Both the position numbers and the translations under genes were made by a program. Positions 55,440-64,000 of a DNA stretch of 64,000 bases are shown here, piece after piece. The stretch is from Hermatobates lingyangjiaoensis. Its lineage: Eukaryota; Arthropoda; Insecta; Hemiptera; Hermatobatidae. How positions within the stretch are numbered: position 1 is the stretch's first letter; every line of letters starts with the position of its first letter. The notes below the pieces were generated by a model. The model did no database searches, had not been told where the DNA came from, and saw only the letters and a list, made by a program, of their open reading frames with translations. The DNA is taken from NCBI GenBank assembly GCA_026182355.1, contig JAPFBL010000368.1, positions 434,001-498,000 of the forward strand. The letters are read 5' to 3'.

Positions 55440-55740
55440 TGTTTTTTACAATATTTCGTTGTTATTTATAATTTTGAAAGATATATAAAAAAATATTATA
55501 AAATAATGGCGTTCAAACACTTCGTGTTCTTCATCACTGAGCAATATATGGACCAGCGATGATGGATGCAACCGTTGTAGTTTGTCATCTACTGTCTCTA
55601 TTGTAAGTTTACCTGATGATGAACACGAAGTGTTTGAAACACCTAGTTTGAATAAAAAAACGTTTTTTGAATGGAGACTTTGTATTATCGTTTTACTCCA
55701 GTATGAGCAAATACTACGCAATAACATATTGGAAAACTGA
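55440..55740. repeat. Inverted pair, AACACGAAGTGTT family
   Basis: The minus segment (GTTCAAACACTTCGTGTTC, box TCATCAC damaged) and the plus segment (core 55613-55640) diverge. The plus side continues into TTTTTGAATGGAGACTTTGT and AGTATGAGCAAATACTACGC. Close relative of 2586-3065. Confidence 0.65.
55613..55640 (+). ncRNA. Hammerhead-like core, AACAC/GTGTT stem
   Basis: CTGATGA, TG, AACAC-GAA-GTGTT, T, GAAAC. Canonical CUGAUGA box and perfect 5-bp stem. Confidence 0.5.
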
Positions 55741-55749
55741 TGAGTTAAA

Positions 55750-56945
55750 ATAGCTTAGTTTTCTTAAAATTAAAGGTTTTTTCTTCATCAGTGTTAGTTT
55801 CTGCATAGGATGTTCAGTTTATTTAGATCATAAAGACTATTATATTAAAGGTATTCATATTACTATCCTCACATCAGACATTATGCTAACAGTTCATAAA
55901 ACATAAGAAAAAATCTTGAGTGGCCTACACTCAACTCTACTATAAGTATTCATATTATTAAATACGTTGATATTGATTTTTTTGTTTTTTTTTATAATAT
56001 GGCTAACCTGATAAAGTTATAATATGCACTCTGATAAAGTACTTTAAAACTTGTAGATTTTAGGTGTAATAGTTTTTTCATGTTTTATAGTAGCTTTAAA
56101 CATTTTGTCAGTTTAACAAGTTTGAAATCGCTGAGCTAGAGGAATTAGACTAGTTTTTATTATTCCGATCAAACTGAGGGCCTCACACTCATCTCAGGAT
56201 CCCAAAAATTACGCGAATTAAAATCCCATATATTTCTTGTCACTACCAGTGTCAGAGTTAGAATTTTATAACTAATATAGAATTAATATTAGCAACAATC
56301 AATAAAAATTTGCTTAATTATTTATATATCATGTATCTGTAGTTATGGGTTTTAATTGAAAATTTATGAAGAACACATTGGGAGGATGCCTATGAAAAGG
56401 TTTTTTTTTGTGGGATGAAAACTTCATTTCAATCTAGAGGTATCAATCAGTTATTCAAATTAATGCTTTTTTATTTTTTATTAGAGATTTTTTTCAGAAA
56501 CGTTAACTAACTTTAGACCACTTCTGATTTTTTGGGTCTCAAAGATATTAAGTAAAATTTATATTTGATTTGTAAAATATAAACAATTGTAGTCTGAAAT
56601 TTGTTGATAAGAAATAAAATAAGAATCAGTATAAAGTGACAGGAGTATAATAAAAGTATTGAAACGATACATTCACTAGCGACAATGAGCAGGTATGTTT
56701 GTGTGGCAGCCCTGATTAACAGCTGCCGACACTTACCATCGCGAGATCATTCAGGGCTGCCAATACTTCATTTAGACTTTTACAATTGAATAGAGCCTTT
56801 CAGATACTACTTTTACAATTCCTTACATTTAAAGAAGTTTCTTTTTTCTTTTTTAGTTTACTTCATTATAAAAAGAAAATAATACTTTAAAAATCATAAT
56901 ATCAAACTTGTTGAGTATATAATGTTTGCGTGGAGTATAGGTTTG
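55750..56945. other. AT-rich interval
   Basis: Contains fragments of the unnamed repeat (55905-55960, 56865-56935) and a short inverted repeat GGCAGCCCTGA/TCAGGGCTGCC (56717-56762). No gene was found. Confidence 0.45.
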
Positions 56946-56949
56946 CGTG

Positions 56950-56951
56950 CA

Positions 56952-57024
<73 letters not shown>
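56950..57024. repeat. GT microsatellite
   Basis: About 70 bp of GT, nearly uninterrupted. Confidence 0.95.
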
Positions 57025-57027
<3 letters not shown>

Positions 57028-57029
57028 CA

Positions 57030-57860
57030 CAATGTTAATTGTAAAACAATGTGATTCATTGCCCTCAATGAATTCAGCGCCACACTAATCGTCTTTATTG
57101 GCTTTTAACCTCCCATAAGATGAAAGCATTATCTCAGTTACAAATTTCTAACATAATTTATCGAAGCCATTAACAATAACTTGATAGTTGAAAGTGAGTA
57201 TTTCATTATAGTCGCCACATTATTTTATCAGTTTAATTGCACCGTTAGTATTTGATTTCAAAGGTCATTTTTATTGATACACTCATGTTCTTAACAACAC
57301 GTTTACTGATATCAAAGTTTCGTGACAACCATTAAAATATCTTTTTTTTTAACAGCTTAAAACGAAAGTCTAGAACAAATCGCAGATAAACGATATCAGT
57401 AAAGAAAACTTTTGAAATGAAAGTATATTATTTTTATGCAATTCAGAAGAGATTTTCTATCTCTTCTATACCTTCGGTATAGGAAGTCTTCAAATTAATA
57501 CTACTGCACTCTACTTAATGTTTTTAACAACAAATATGTTTGATTCAATCGATTACTAAGTTATTATAATGAATAGATATGCTAGTTAAAAAAAAAACTC
57601 CAAAAACGATGATTATGATGTCTTATTGAAGTTGTCATGAACCTTTATCTTTCAAATTACATTACATATGGTCACTATATGTAATATGTAAATGTAATAT
57701 AATATGCAATGTATATATAATATGTAAAAAAACAACATGAAAACATGAGGTTATGATATGTCTTATTGAAACAGATTGATGTATAATATTTTACTCTCAG
57801 TTTTTTTTTATACCTTATGGAACCGAGGATATATTTTGAAGATTAGTTATGAAAAAAAGA
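57030..57860. other. AT-rich interval, nothing recognised
   Basis: No supported feature. Confidence 0.5.
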
Positions 57861-57954
57861 GTTGAATGTGTGGCAATGAACTATTGCAAAAAAAAGATCA
57901 TTCAGGTTACAGCAGGAGCTGTATAGAAACAGTCATGGCTCAGCAAAAGGAGTG

Positions 57955-58108
57955 TGTTCGTGTATGCATGTGTGTGCGCGTGTGTGTGTGTATGTGTGTG
58001 GGTGGGTGTGAGTGTGGGTGTGTGTATTCGTGTGTGTCTGCGTGTATATGTGTGTGTGTGAGTGAGTGTGTGTGTGTGTGCTTGTATGTGTGAGTGTGTG
58101 TGTGTGCA
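57955..58108. repeat. Impure GT-rich repeat
   Basis: GTGTGT with frequent A, C and GG substitutions. The overlapping open frames rich in His/Thr or Cys/Val are composition effects. Confidence 0.9.
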
Positions 58109-58109
58109 C

Positions 58110-58620
58110 CTGTCTGTAAACACCTCGAAACAATAAACGACAAACATCACAACAGGTCACCGACTTCAGGTCGATGTTCTGAAACACACTTATAGTGAGA
58201 TATCAATCGATATAAATTTTGAGCCTCGACGAATTTTTTTTACATGAAAAACTGACGGATGGTAAGACTAATAAGGTGATCTTATCTGATAATGAATGTA
58301 TAAAGATTTTTGTTCAGTATAATTTGTTATTCGAAATACTTGAAAGGATGCATACCTTCTATAATAGCGCTTCGCCGTTCATCTCAATAGTGGCAAAACT
58401 TAGCAATATATCTGGATTGTTCAATATTAGTATAGACTACGTAGGTATCAAATATCATAAAACGTTCTCACAAACGATACTATAGTTTACAAATAGTACA
58501 ATTTTAATGCAAAAATAAGACTACATCGTGTATAAAACGTTACTGCTAAACTATATAAATTTACTAAACTGTTGTCCCTCATGCCACATACCAGCTGGTA
58601 ATAACAAGCTTTGAATGCAT
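58110..58620. other. Unassigned interval with an 88-codon open stretch
   Basis: 58219-58485 is open on the plus strand and starts MSLDEFFLHEKLTDGK. It has no signal, domain or splice sites that I can recognise and is AT-rich like its surroundings. Confidence 0.2.
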
Positions 58621-58631
58621 TGAAGAAATCA

Positions 58632-58984
58632 TGTTTGTTTGTTTTCTAACGCCCACACTTATTAGGGTTCACCTATTAGTGCTTTTCTAGGGGTGGAAAT
58701 TGTGGCTCATTTATTACTTGGCACCCATTTTAGTAATGGGCGAGCCACATTACCTGTTCATTATTCTACATTGGCAGTCCTGAAGTTTGCCTAACTCAAG
58801 CGTATTTATAGTAGGGATCTTTAACGAACATCTGACATTGTACAGGCTCGGGACCAACGATTTAACCTCCTCTCTGAAGGAGAACGTTCTTCGTGTGAAT
58901 AAATCGAGGTCCAGGAGGGGATCGAACTCCGGACCTACCAGTTCAGAGGCGAGTACGTTAACCACTTAGCTAACCTAGTCCCGT
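58632..58984 (-). mobile_element. tRNA-headed SINE, tail type 3, 9-bp duplication (copy H)
   Basis: Head at 58984 (GGGACTAGGTTAGCTAAGTG, B box GGAGTTCGATCCCCTCC), standard body, then a tail with AATGTGGCTCGCCCATTACT, GTGAACCCTAATAAGTGTGG and AAACAAACAAACA. AAGAAATCA at 58623-58631 and 58985-58993 is a likely target duplication. Confidence 0.8.
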
Positions 58985-58999
58985 AAGAAATCAAAACTA

Positions 59000-59655
59000 C
59001 GAACATGAAAAAAGCAAAACTTGTAGGTTTGATTCAAATCAAACAATAAAGATCAAAGAACTACACTCAGCTGCGATAACAAAGCGTGGAGGTGGGGAAA
59101 GTTATTAGAGAGTTGAAAGGATTGGTAGGTTTAAAACAAGTTGACAGCGACAATAGGGATCGGCTGATACCAGCTTACCCAGATTAACTGCTTTAAATAC
59201 TTCCATGCATGAAATGTTGGAAGCATTATAAATTTTCAATAAACAGACACCAATACGAGTGATTAGAGAGGGGATTTAGTACTAGCCGAAATTCCACCCG
59301 ACATTAACAATCGATACTGAAAAAAATCATCATGTATCTGGTAAATTGCATATGTTTAAGCAATTTGACCTGTGTAAGATGCAAATATCTATCTTTAATA
59401 ATAATATTCTGTATGTTAGATCATTTTGCATTCAGTACATCAAACAAATCAAAACATCACTGATTTTGAAGAGTTATTTGAGGATGACTTCTGAGATCAT
59501 GTCTACATCTGAAAGTACTTGCATCTGTGAAAGTTACAAGAAATATATATCGTACAAAGAAAAAATGAAAAAGAAATATTCAAATATTAAGTGAAATAGT
59601 GTCTACAAACACAAAGTTGACTATAGTTTCAAAACAAAAAACAGACTTGATTAGC
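59000..59655. other. Unassigned interval
   Basis: No supported feature. An 82-codon open stretch at 59346-59594 has no recognisable motif. Confidence 0.4.
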
Positions 59656-59661
59656 TTAGAT

Positions 59662-60064
59662 CAGTGGTTTCCAAACTTGATGTTACTATACCTTCCCTTA
59701 AAAATATTTAATCATTTGGCGCCCCCCCTCCCCCCACCCCCCAATGAAGATTTCATAAAATAAAAACACAAAGATTTTTACTCTTATAAAATTTATTCAT
59801 ACAAACTAATAGAAAACGATATTTTATTATTGTTTTAATGAGATGGATGTACTTGTCTATTAGCACAAAGTTGATCAAATCTTGGTGTTTGTGATGATAT
59901 AGCTACTCGTAGCTCATTTTCTAAAACTAAACGAGCTCGATATTTGGATTTCATTGCAGCCAAGGCATAAAATTATTTTTTACATGGAAAACTTTAGCCG
60001 TAATTTGGAAAATTTTTCACTGTGACTTTAGACTTCTCCACGCCTCCTCGTTTGGAAAACGCTG
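59662..60064. mobile_element. hAT MITE, 403 bp
   Basis: Ends CAGTGGTTTCCAAACTTG and CCTCGTTTGGAAAACGCTG are hAT-type inverted repeats. GCTTAGAT (59654-59661) and CCTTAGAT (60065-60072) form an 8-bp duplication with one difference. The interior includes GGCGCCCCCCCTCCCCCCACC and no transposase. Confidence 0.8.
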
Positions 60065-60074
60065 CCTTAGATTG

Positions 60075-60480
60075 GCTATATAGATATAGTTTTAAAGGAA
60101 AGTATTGGAATATTTTTAATGTGAAGAGAAGTCGATGCTTTTGAGAGAAGTAGCTCAGAATAGTCGATCATTAATAAGTTTTGGCAAAACCTGATCTAAC
60201 GAAATCCACTTATAGAAGTGTCATTTTTTAAGATTACCGCCTTCAAAGTTATTTTTCTTCCAGATAACAATGGTTTCCGAACGGAAAGATACACAGCTTC
60301 AAGGCAGCTTTAGAGAATAGCGAAAATTATTCTTTTGAGTTAATCTCAACTTATCACAACTCAAAAAGATGACTTTATTCTTTTCAATATAAAAGATATT
60401 TCTCACTTTATATTTAATAGGATTTCTAATAATTAAAAAATATATTAACCGAGTTACTTTTAATTAACTATTTACATAAT
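60075..60480. other. Unassigned interval
   Basis: No supported feature. Confidence 0.45.
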
Positions 60481-60486
60481 TACTTA

Positions 60487-60782
60487 GGGGCCAGGTCAGG
60501 CCAGTGAAAACGTGATTGCCTCTGGACTGGTAAATACGAGGCTTTATACTGACTCTGGTCCTCGATTAATTCACGTGGGAAGTGAATAAATCTGAGCAAG
60601 TCGTCCCTTGGAGAGGACGTTATACCGTCGGTTCCGGGCCTGTACGATGTCAGACGTTCGTTTGTCATCTCTACTCTAAATACAATTGCATTAGGCAAAA
60701 TTCAGGACTCCCAATGTAGAATATTCATTGTGTTGTATCACTAAGAGCTAATGTTCGGCCTTTGTGCATTCTCTTCTGAGAC
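60487..60782 (+). mobile_element. tRNA-headed SINE, tail type 1 (copy I)
   Basis: Head GGGGCCAGGTCAGGCCAGTG, with both Pol III boxes worn (ATACTGACTCTGG at the B box). The body CCTGTACGATGTCAGACGTT and tail TGTTCGGCCTTTGTGCATTC run to about 60782. The damaged promoter makes transcription unlikely. Confidence 0.75.
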
Positions 60783-60785
60783 TTT

Positions 60786-61080
60786 ATATTATTTAAATAA
60801 TAATTATTTATTCTGTGGTAAAATGGATAAACAAGCAAAAGTCTCCACACAAAGATGTCACTTGTGTGGAGACTATTCTTTTTATTTGATTTGATAATTA
60901 AATAATAATAAATATTCATTTTAAATAATAGACTATACAACTAGTGTTATTTAATAAATAAAAAAAAACTCAACTCTGTCTTCCAACGTTTCGATAATTT
61001 ATATTTTCAAAATCAAGGCTTACACCGAGTCAAGGAATTAAAAATGGTAGGTTCTCACTTTAAATACTGTTCACAATTCT
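60786..61080. repeat. Short foldback plus terminal-segment text
   Basis: AGTCTCCACACAA-AGATGTCAC-TTGTGTGGAGACT (60841-60875) mirrors the outer sequence of the PLE-type segments. It sits in a larger AT-rich inverted repeat (60786-60950). AACTCAACTCTGTCTTCCAACGTTTCGATAATTTATATTTTC (60967 on) recurs in worn form at 25678-25728. Confidence 0.5.
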
Positions 61081-61324
61081 TTCAAATAGAGTTGATTCTA
61101 ATCTAACAATGATCACATCAAGTTTTTTTGATTTTTTTTTCACATTGCCTCTCTAGTCGTAGAATACAAAGGACTAATAACAGAATGCGTAGCTCTTTCA
61201 AGTCAACCTCGACCAATCACCAACAAATCTTCCTGGACACTATAGTGCACCTTACACTACAGTGTGATTATCAACACACATCTGCTTTATAAACTAGGCA
61301 ACTGTAAGCTGAACTCAGATATAA

Positions 61325-61545
61325 TTTGTCGAGTTAGCAATCGCCAGCTATACAGCTTTGATTTTGGGTAAAGTATGACAACTATATTCTTAAATTATCA
61401 TGTTTCTTGTTCAGCCACCAACTAGATAGCTTTGATTTTGAATAAAGGATGACAACTATATTCTTAAATTATCATGTTTCTTGTTCAGCCACCAACTAGA
61501 TAGCTTTGATTTTGAATAAAGGATGACAACTATATTCTTAAATTC
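61325..61545 (+). repeat. Tandem repeat, period 74 bp, about three copies
   Basis: ACTATATTCTTAAATTATCATGTTTCTTGTTCAGCC and TAGATAGCTTTGATTTTGAATAAAGGATGACA repeat at 61381, 61455 and 61529 (last copy partial). A diverged unit lies at 61691-61745, beyond an inserted inverted repeat. Confidence 0.9.
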
Positions 61546-61655
61546 ACACAAGGGGTTCTTGAGGATTTAGGTAATAAACATACAACTCCTGACTATAAGC
61601 CGACCAATCCCCAATAATTATGACCAAAATCGTCAAGAAACCCTTGTGTGAATTT
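61540..61655. repeat. Small inverted-repeat insertion in the tandem array
   Basis: AAATTCACACAAGGGGTTCTTGA and TCAAGAAACCCTTGTGTGAATTT, about 23-bp ends around 70 bp, separate tandem copies. It may be a tiny MITE. Confidence 0.6.
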
Positions 61656-61759
61656 GAAATATCAGTGGTCAAGAAGCTATATCAATATATTCTTAAACTT
61701 TCATGTTTCTCGTTCAGCCACCAACTAGATAGCTGTGATTAAAACATGATCACCATGTC

Positions 61760-62225
61760 CTTAAATTGTCCGTTCCATGTTCATCTAACATCCGCCATTA
61801 ACTCATCAGCCATGCGGCGCCATGACGTCCAGTAGAGCTTAACCTACATATATTCTCAAATATTATTCATGAGTAGTCACATGTTCCTGTAATATTATCA
61901 TATGTTTCTTGATAGCAGCTGAAATTTCTCTTGGTAGAAAGTTAGTCGGTACTCTGTAATTTCACAACGATTTTATTATTGATGCATCAGGTATTGGCCG
62001 TGTCTGAATTCATACAAGCAAAATATACATATTTAAGCAGGTTTACGAACAGTAGTACGAATAAACAAGCGATGATTTTTAGTAACATAGTCCAATGCAA
62101 GGGCCCTGCAACTACATTAGTGCCAAACTACTTATAACACTGTTTAATTCTCTGGATTGTAAATGTCGGCTCTAATAGATGTCTTGTTAATATTGATATA
62201 GCTTCTCGACCACTGATTTCCAAAG
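61760..62225. other. Unassigned interval
   Basis: May hold worn PLE coding sequence continuous with 62230-62972, but no motif is readable. Confidence 0.35.
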
Positions 62226-62229
62226 TTCA

Positions 62230-62972
62230 ATTATTGGTTTCTAGAAGATTTTTGGTCTAAAGAAATTACACTCCTGTTTATATGCCAACGTTTGGCATTT
62301 TCAAGGCGTTTTAACTGCTCTTTTAAATCAGGTTTTAGCGTGATGTATTTCTGCTCTTGGAGGTTAAGAAGGGATTTATATAATATCTCCAATTCAGTCT
62401 TTTTCCTGATTCAGTCAAATTTTGTTTTCAAATGACACCTGGTTCCTAGAGATAGGAATTCTATTTCGTTCTCAGATAGCACATGCATTGATAGGTTCAT
62501 ATATGGTTCGTTATTTTCTGGTAAACACATTTTTCTACCATACAGTCTATTTAATTTACGACATGTTCGATTGGATCTGATGTCATATTCATGGGTTTTT
62601 ATTTCATAAATTCGTTTAAACACTTCTTCCTTAAGTTCAAGGTTATCATTCCAGTTATCTAGCGTATTTTTAATAATGGAAATTTCTTTTTCACATTCTG
62701 CAATAGATTTCATTTGTTTGTCAATTTCATATTTTAGGAGACGTCTCCTATATTGTAATGTAAATCTCTCTTGTCTCACTTCTGGGTCATAAGGTCGTAT
62801 ATTTGTGTAATTTGGGGAGCAGATTTTCTTTCATACAGATTTCGTTAAACACTTTTTGAACCTTAGTTTTACTCTCTTTTCTTATTAACTTTTCTAATTT
62901 TCTAATTAGTGTTTTGATTTTTTCTGTGATATGGCAACCCAAAGCTAGTATTGGATATTGGCAAAACTCCAA
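62230..62972 (-). pseudogene. Penelope-like ORF, N-terminal portion
   Basis: Reading on the minus strand, the first frame (from 62972) gives KIKTLIRKLEKLIRKESK, then VFNEICMKENLLPK. A one-base shift restores NYTNIRPYDPEVRQERFTLQ, followed by a charged coiled-coil-like stretch (KQMKSIAECEKEISIIKNTL) and MNLSMHVLSENEIEFLSLGT with RCHLKTKFD. After a TGA it continues RKKTELEILYKSLLNLQEQ, PDLKEQLKRLENAKRW and HINRSV. This order (LLPKYTN box, linker, N-L-S...L-S..E...L..G box, LKP-L box) is that of the region upstream of the reverse transcriptase in Penelope-like elements (family knowledge). At least one frameshift and one stop break it, and the RT itself is missing. Confidence 0.8.
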
Positions 62973-63021
62973 CAGACCAATGTAGTTTATAGATATAAAT
63001 GCACCCTAGGAAACTGCTAGT

Positions 63022-63326
63022 TCCTAAAAACTAACTACATTGGTTAAACAACAACAACTTTATTGAGAAGACTCACAATGCACCTAACAGCAGATGCTCC
63101 TAAAGAACACACAAAAAAGGTGCATGGCTTGGAATTAAGCCGACAAATGTTAACCAACAATAACGAAATTATCAACAGAGAAAATGATGTCGGTCGGCTA
63201 CAAATAATAGAGGCACTCCAGATATTAGAAAAGAAACCTAAAATAAATGGCCAACTTACAAGTTTTACAAGAATTTTGAAGCTACATGTAGAGGAGCCAG
63301 TGAGCAGGAATGCAGAAGATAATTGA
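63022..63326 (+). pseudogene. PLE GIY-YIG endonuclease, C-terminal portion
   Basis: YIG then a stop (63031-63042), TTTTLLRRLTMHLTADAPKE, HTKKVHGLELSRQMLTNNNE, GRLQIIEALQILEKKPKING and QLTSFTRILKL, closing with a stop at 63326. This matches the end of the PLE GIY-YIG domain, including the conserved Arg of LLRRLT, the Glu of IEAL and KPKIN. It is open for 87 codons, but the GIY half and everything upstream are missing and a stop follows YIG. It points away from the N-terminal fragment to its left. Confidence 0.75.
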
Positions 63327-63424
63327 AATTAGGCTTAGGGACAAATATCTAGGTTAAACTATTTCAATTGAGTGAGCATAGCCTTATCGTAACCTCCCTT
63401 ATTTATGTAACCAATAAATGTTAG

Positions 63425-63720
63425 TCTTTTAAAATCATAAGGAACTAGGTAGATTAACTCACCATACGTTTGGTTTTCAATGATTATATTTCTTCCAACG
63501 TTTCGGTCGTCTTCGTCCATCTTCAGGGGGTAAATCATTGAAAACCAAACGTATGGTGAGTTAATCTACCTAGTTTCTTGTGAATTTAAAAGACATATTA
63601 AAAGAATTTAAGGGCTTTGGAAAAGTTATCCAAAAAATTAATTAAAAAAACAATAGGCCGTAAATTCAATCTGACATGTATTAAGGAAGGACTGTTTCCT
63701 GAATATTCGAATATATATAT
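63425..63720. pseudogene. Divergent PLE 5' ends with N-terminal box
   Basis: GAACTAGGTAGATTAACTCACCATACGTTTGGTTTTCAATGAT (63440-63482) is mirrored by 63535-63578. The plus arm continues with frames giving ALEKLSKKLIKKTIGRKFNL and TCIKEGLFPEYSN before an AT run at 63713. This is the same layout as 43765-44105. The minus-strand core sits between the arms. Confidence 0.65.
63500..63526 (-). ncRNA. Hammerhead-like core beside PLE 5' ends
   Basis: Minus: CTGAAGA, T, GGACGAAGACGACC (GG/CC pairing), GAAAC, GTTGG. The boxes are intact and the stem is short. Its place between two PLE 5' ends links the motif to the retroelement. Confidence 0.45.
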
Positions 63721-63724
63721 ATAT

Positions 63725-64000
63725 AAAGAATTAGGTGCAATGTACGCAGAGATTTTGAAATTAAGTTGAAAGTAATGATATTTATGATATGAATAATAAA
63801 CTTTGATAAATTCAATATGTAGTATTATAACGAATGTATTGCATTATGTCAGAATGTATGTTAATGCATCAAAAGGTAGTCATGTATACCTTAAGGAAAT
63901 AACAGCACTGCATCACGTTCGCCACGTTGACTACGTTCACTTCAAAGCCCCTACTTCGTCAGAATACGGTTGCTACTCCTCAATGCACAGTCTCAGCCAA
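63725..64000. other. Unassigned end of window
   Basis: The last about 100 bp are GC-richer (CACGTTCGCCACGTTGACTACG). An element or exon cut by the window edge cannot be excluded. Confidence 0.3.

Noticed and set aside
57866..58187. Cys/Val-rich and His/Thr-rich open frames
   Set aside because: Direct translations of an impure GT repeat.
58219..58485. 88-codon open frame
   Set aside because: AT-rich composition like its surroundings, no motif and no splice signals.
61381..61545. CRISPR-like array (74-bp period)
   Set aside because: The whole unit repeats with no unique spacers, and the genome is eukaryotic.

Overview
The window looks like nuclear DNA from an invertebrate animal. It is AT-rich and has no long open reading frames, no operons and no bacterial signals. 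It is full of decayed transposable elements, tRNA-headed SINEs, long microsatellites and foldback repeats. The only host-gene signals are short exons with splice sites, separated by tens of kilobases. The combination (Penelope-like retroelements with GIY-YIG fragments, Jockey/I-type LINE remnants, mariner, pogo and hAT elements, and a trypsin-type Cys-Pro-Cys linker exon) fits an arthropod, possibly a chelicerate such as a horseshoe crab. The taxon is an inference and is not proven by anything in the sequence.

Host gene. Two minus-strand exons are phase compatible: a signal-peptide exon at 49393-49271 and an exon at 8783-8657 encoding a Pro-rich linker that ends in Cys-x-x-Cys. Together they suggest the first part of a secreted trypsin-like serine protease with an intron of about 40.5 kb. 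The catalytic exons would lie beyond position 1. A possible exon at about 39.5 kb and a GC-richer block at 25.0-25.5 kb, both on the plus strand, are weaker.

Mobile DNA. The dominant material is Penelope-like (PLE). It includes coding relics at 28.7-29.5, 43.8-44.1 and 62.2-63.7 kb, plus several families of short terminal segments. These segments share a core CTGAnGA - hairpin - GAAA, which is the conserved arrangement of a hammerhead ribozyme. The hairpin pairs in most families although its sequence differs, and the segments usually occur as inverted pairs. The most striking is a foldback at 52344-53222 with two 425-bp arms, which sits in a hAT-like element that has a perfect 8-bp target duplication.

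Other insertions with clear boundaries are a palindromic mariner (42130-43040, TA duplication, an uninterrupted paralogue at 1-515), a pogo/Tigger-like MITE (3697-4384), another TA-flanked MITE (15577-16053), a hAT MITE (59662-60064) and about ten tRNA-headed SINE copies or fragments with at least three different tails. One SINE appears to have carried a PLE ribozyme segment along as a 3' transduction (35487-35951). Fragments of two LINEs lie at 7.4-7.8 and 50.7-51.0 kb, and a 5S rRNA-derived piece at 43.33-43.43 kb.

Layout. 1-8.6 kb: pLTR-like repeats, a MITE and a LINE tail. 8.66-8.78: protease exon. 8.8-49.3: putative giant intron packed with repeats. 49.3: signal exon. 49.4-64: LINE, nested hAT/foldback, SINEs, GT arrays and a PLE cluster. 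Stretches not listed below are AT-rich, without a reading frame or structure I could support.
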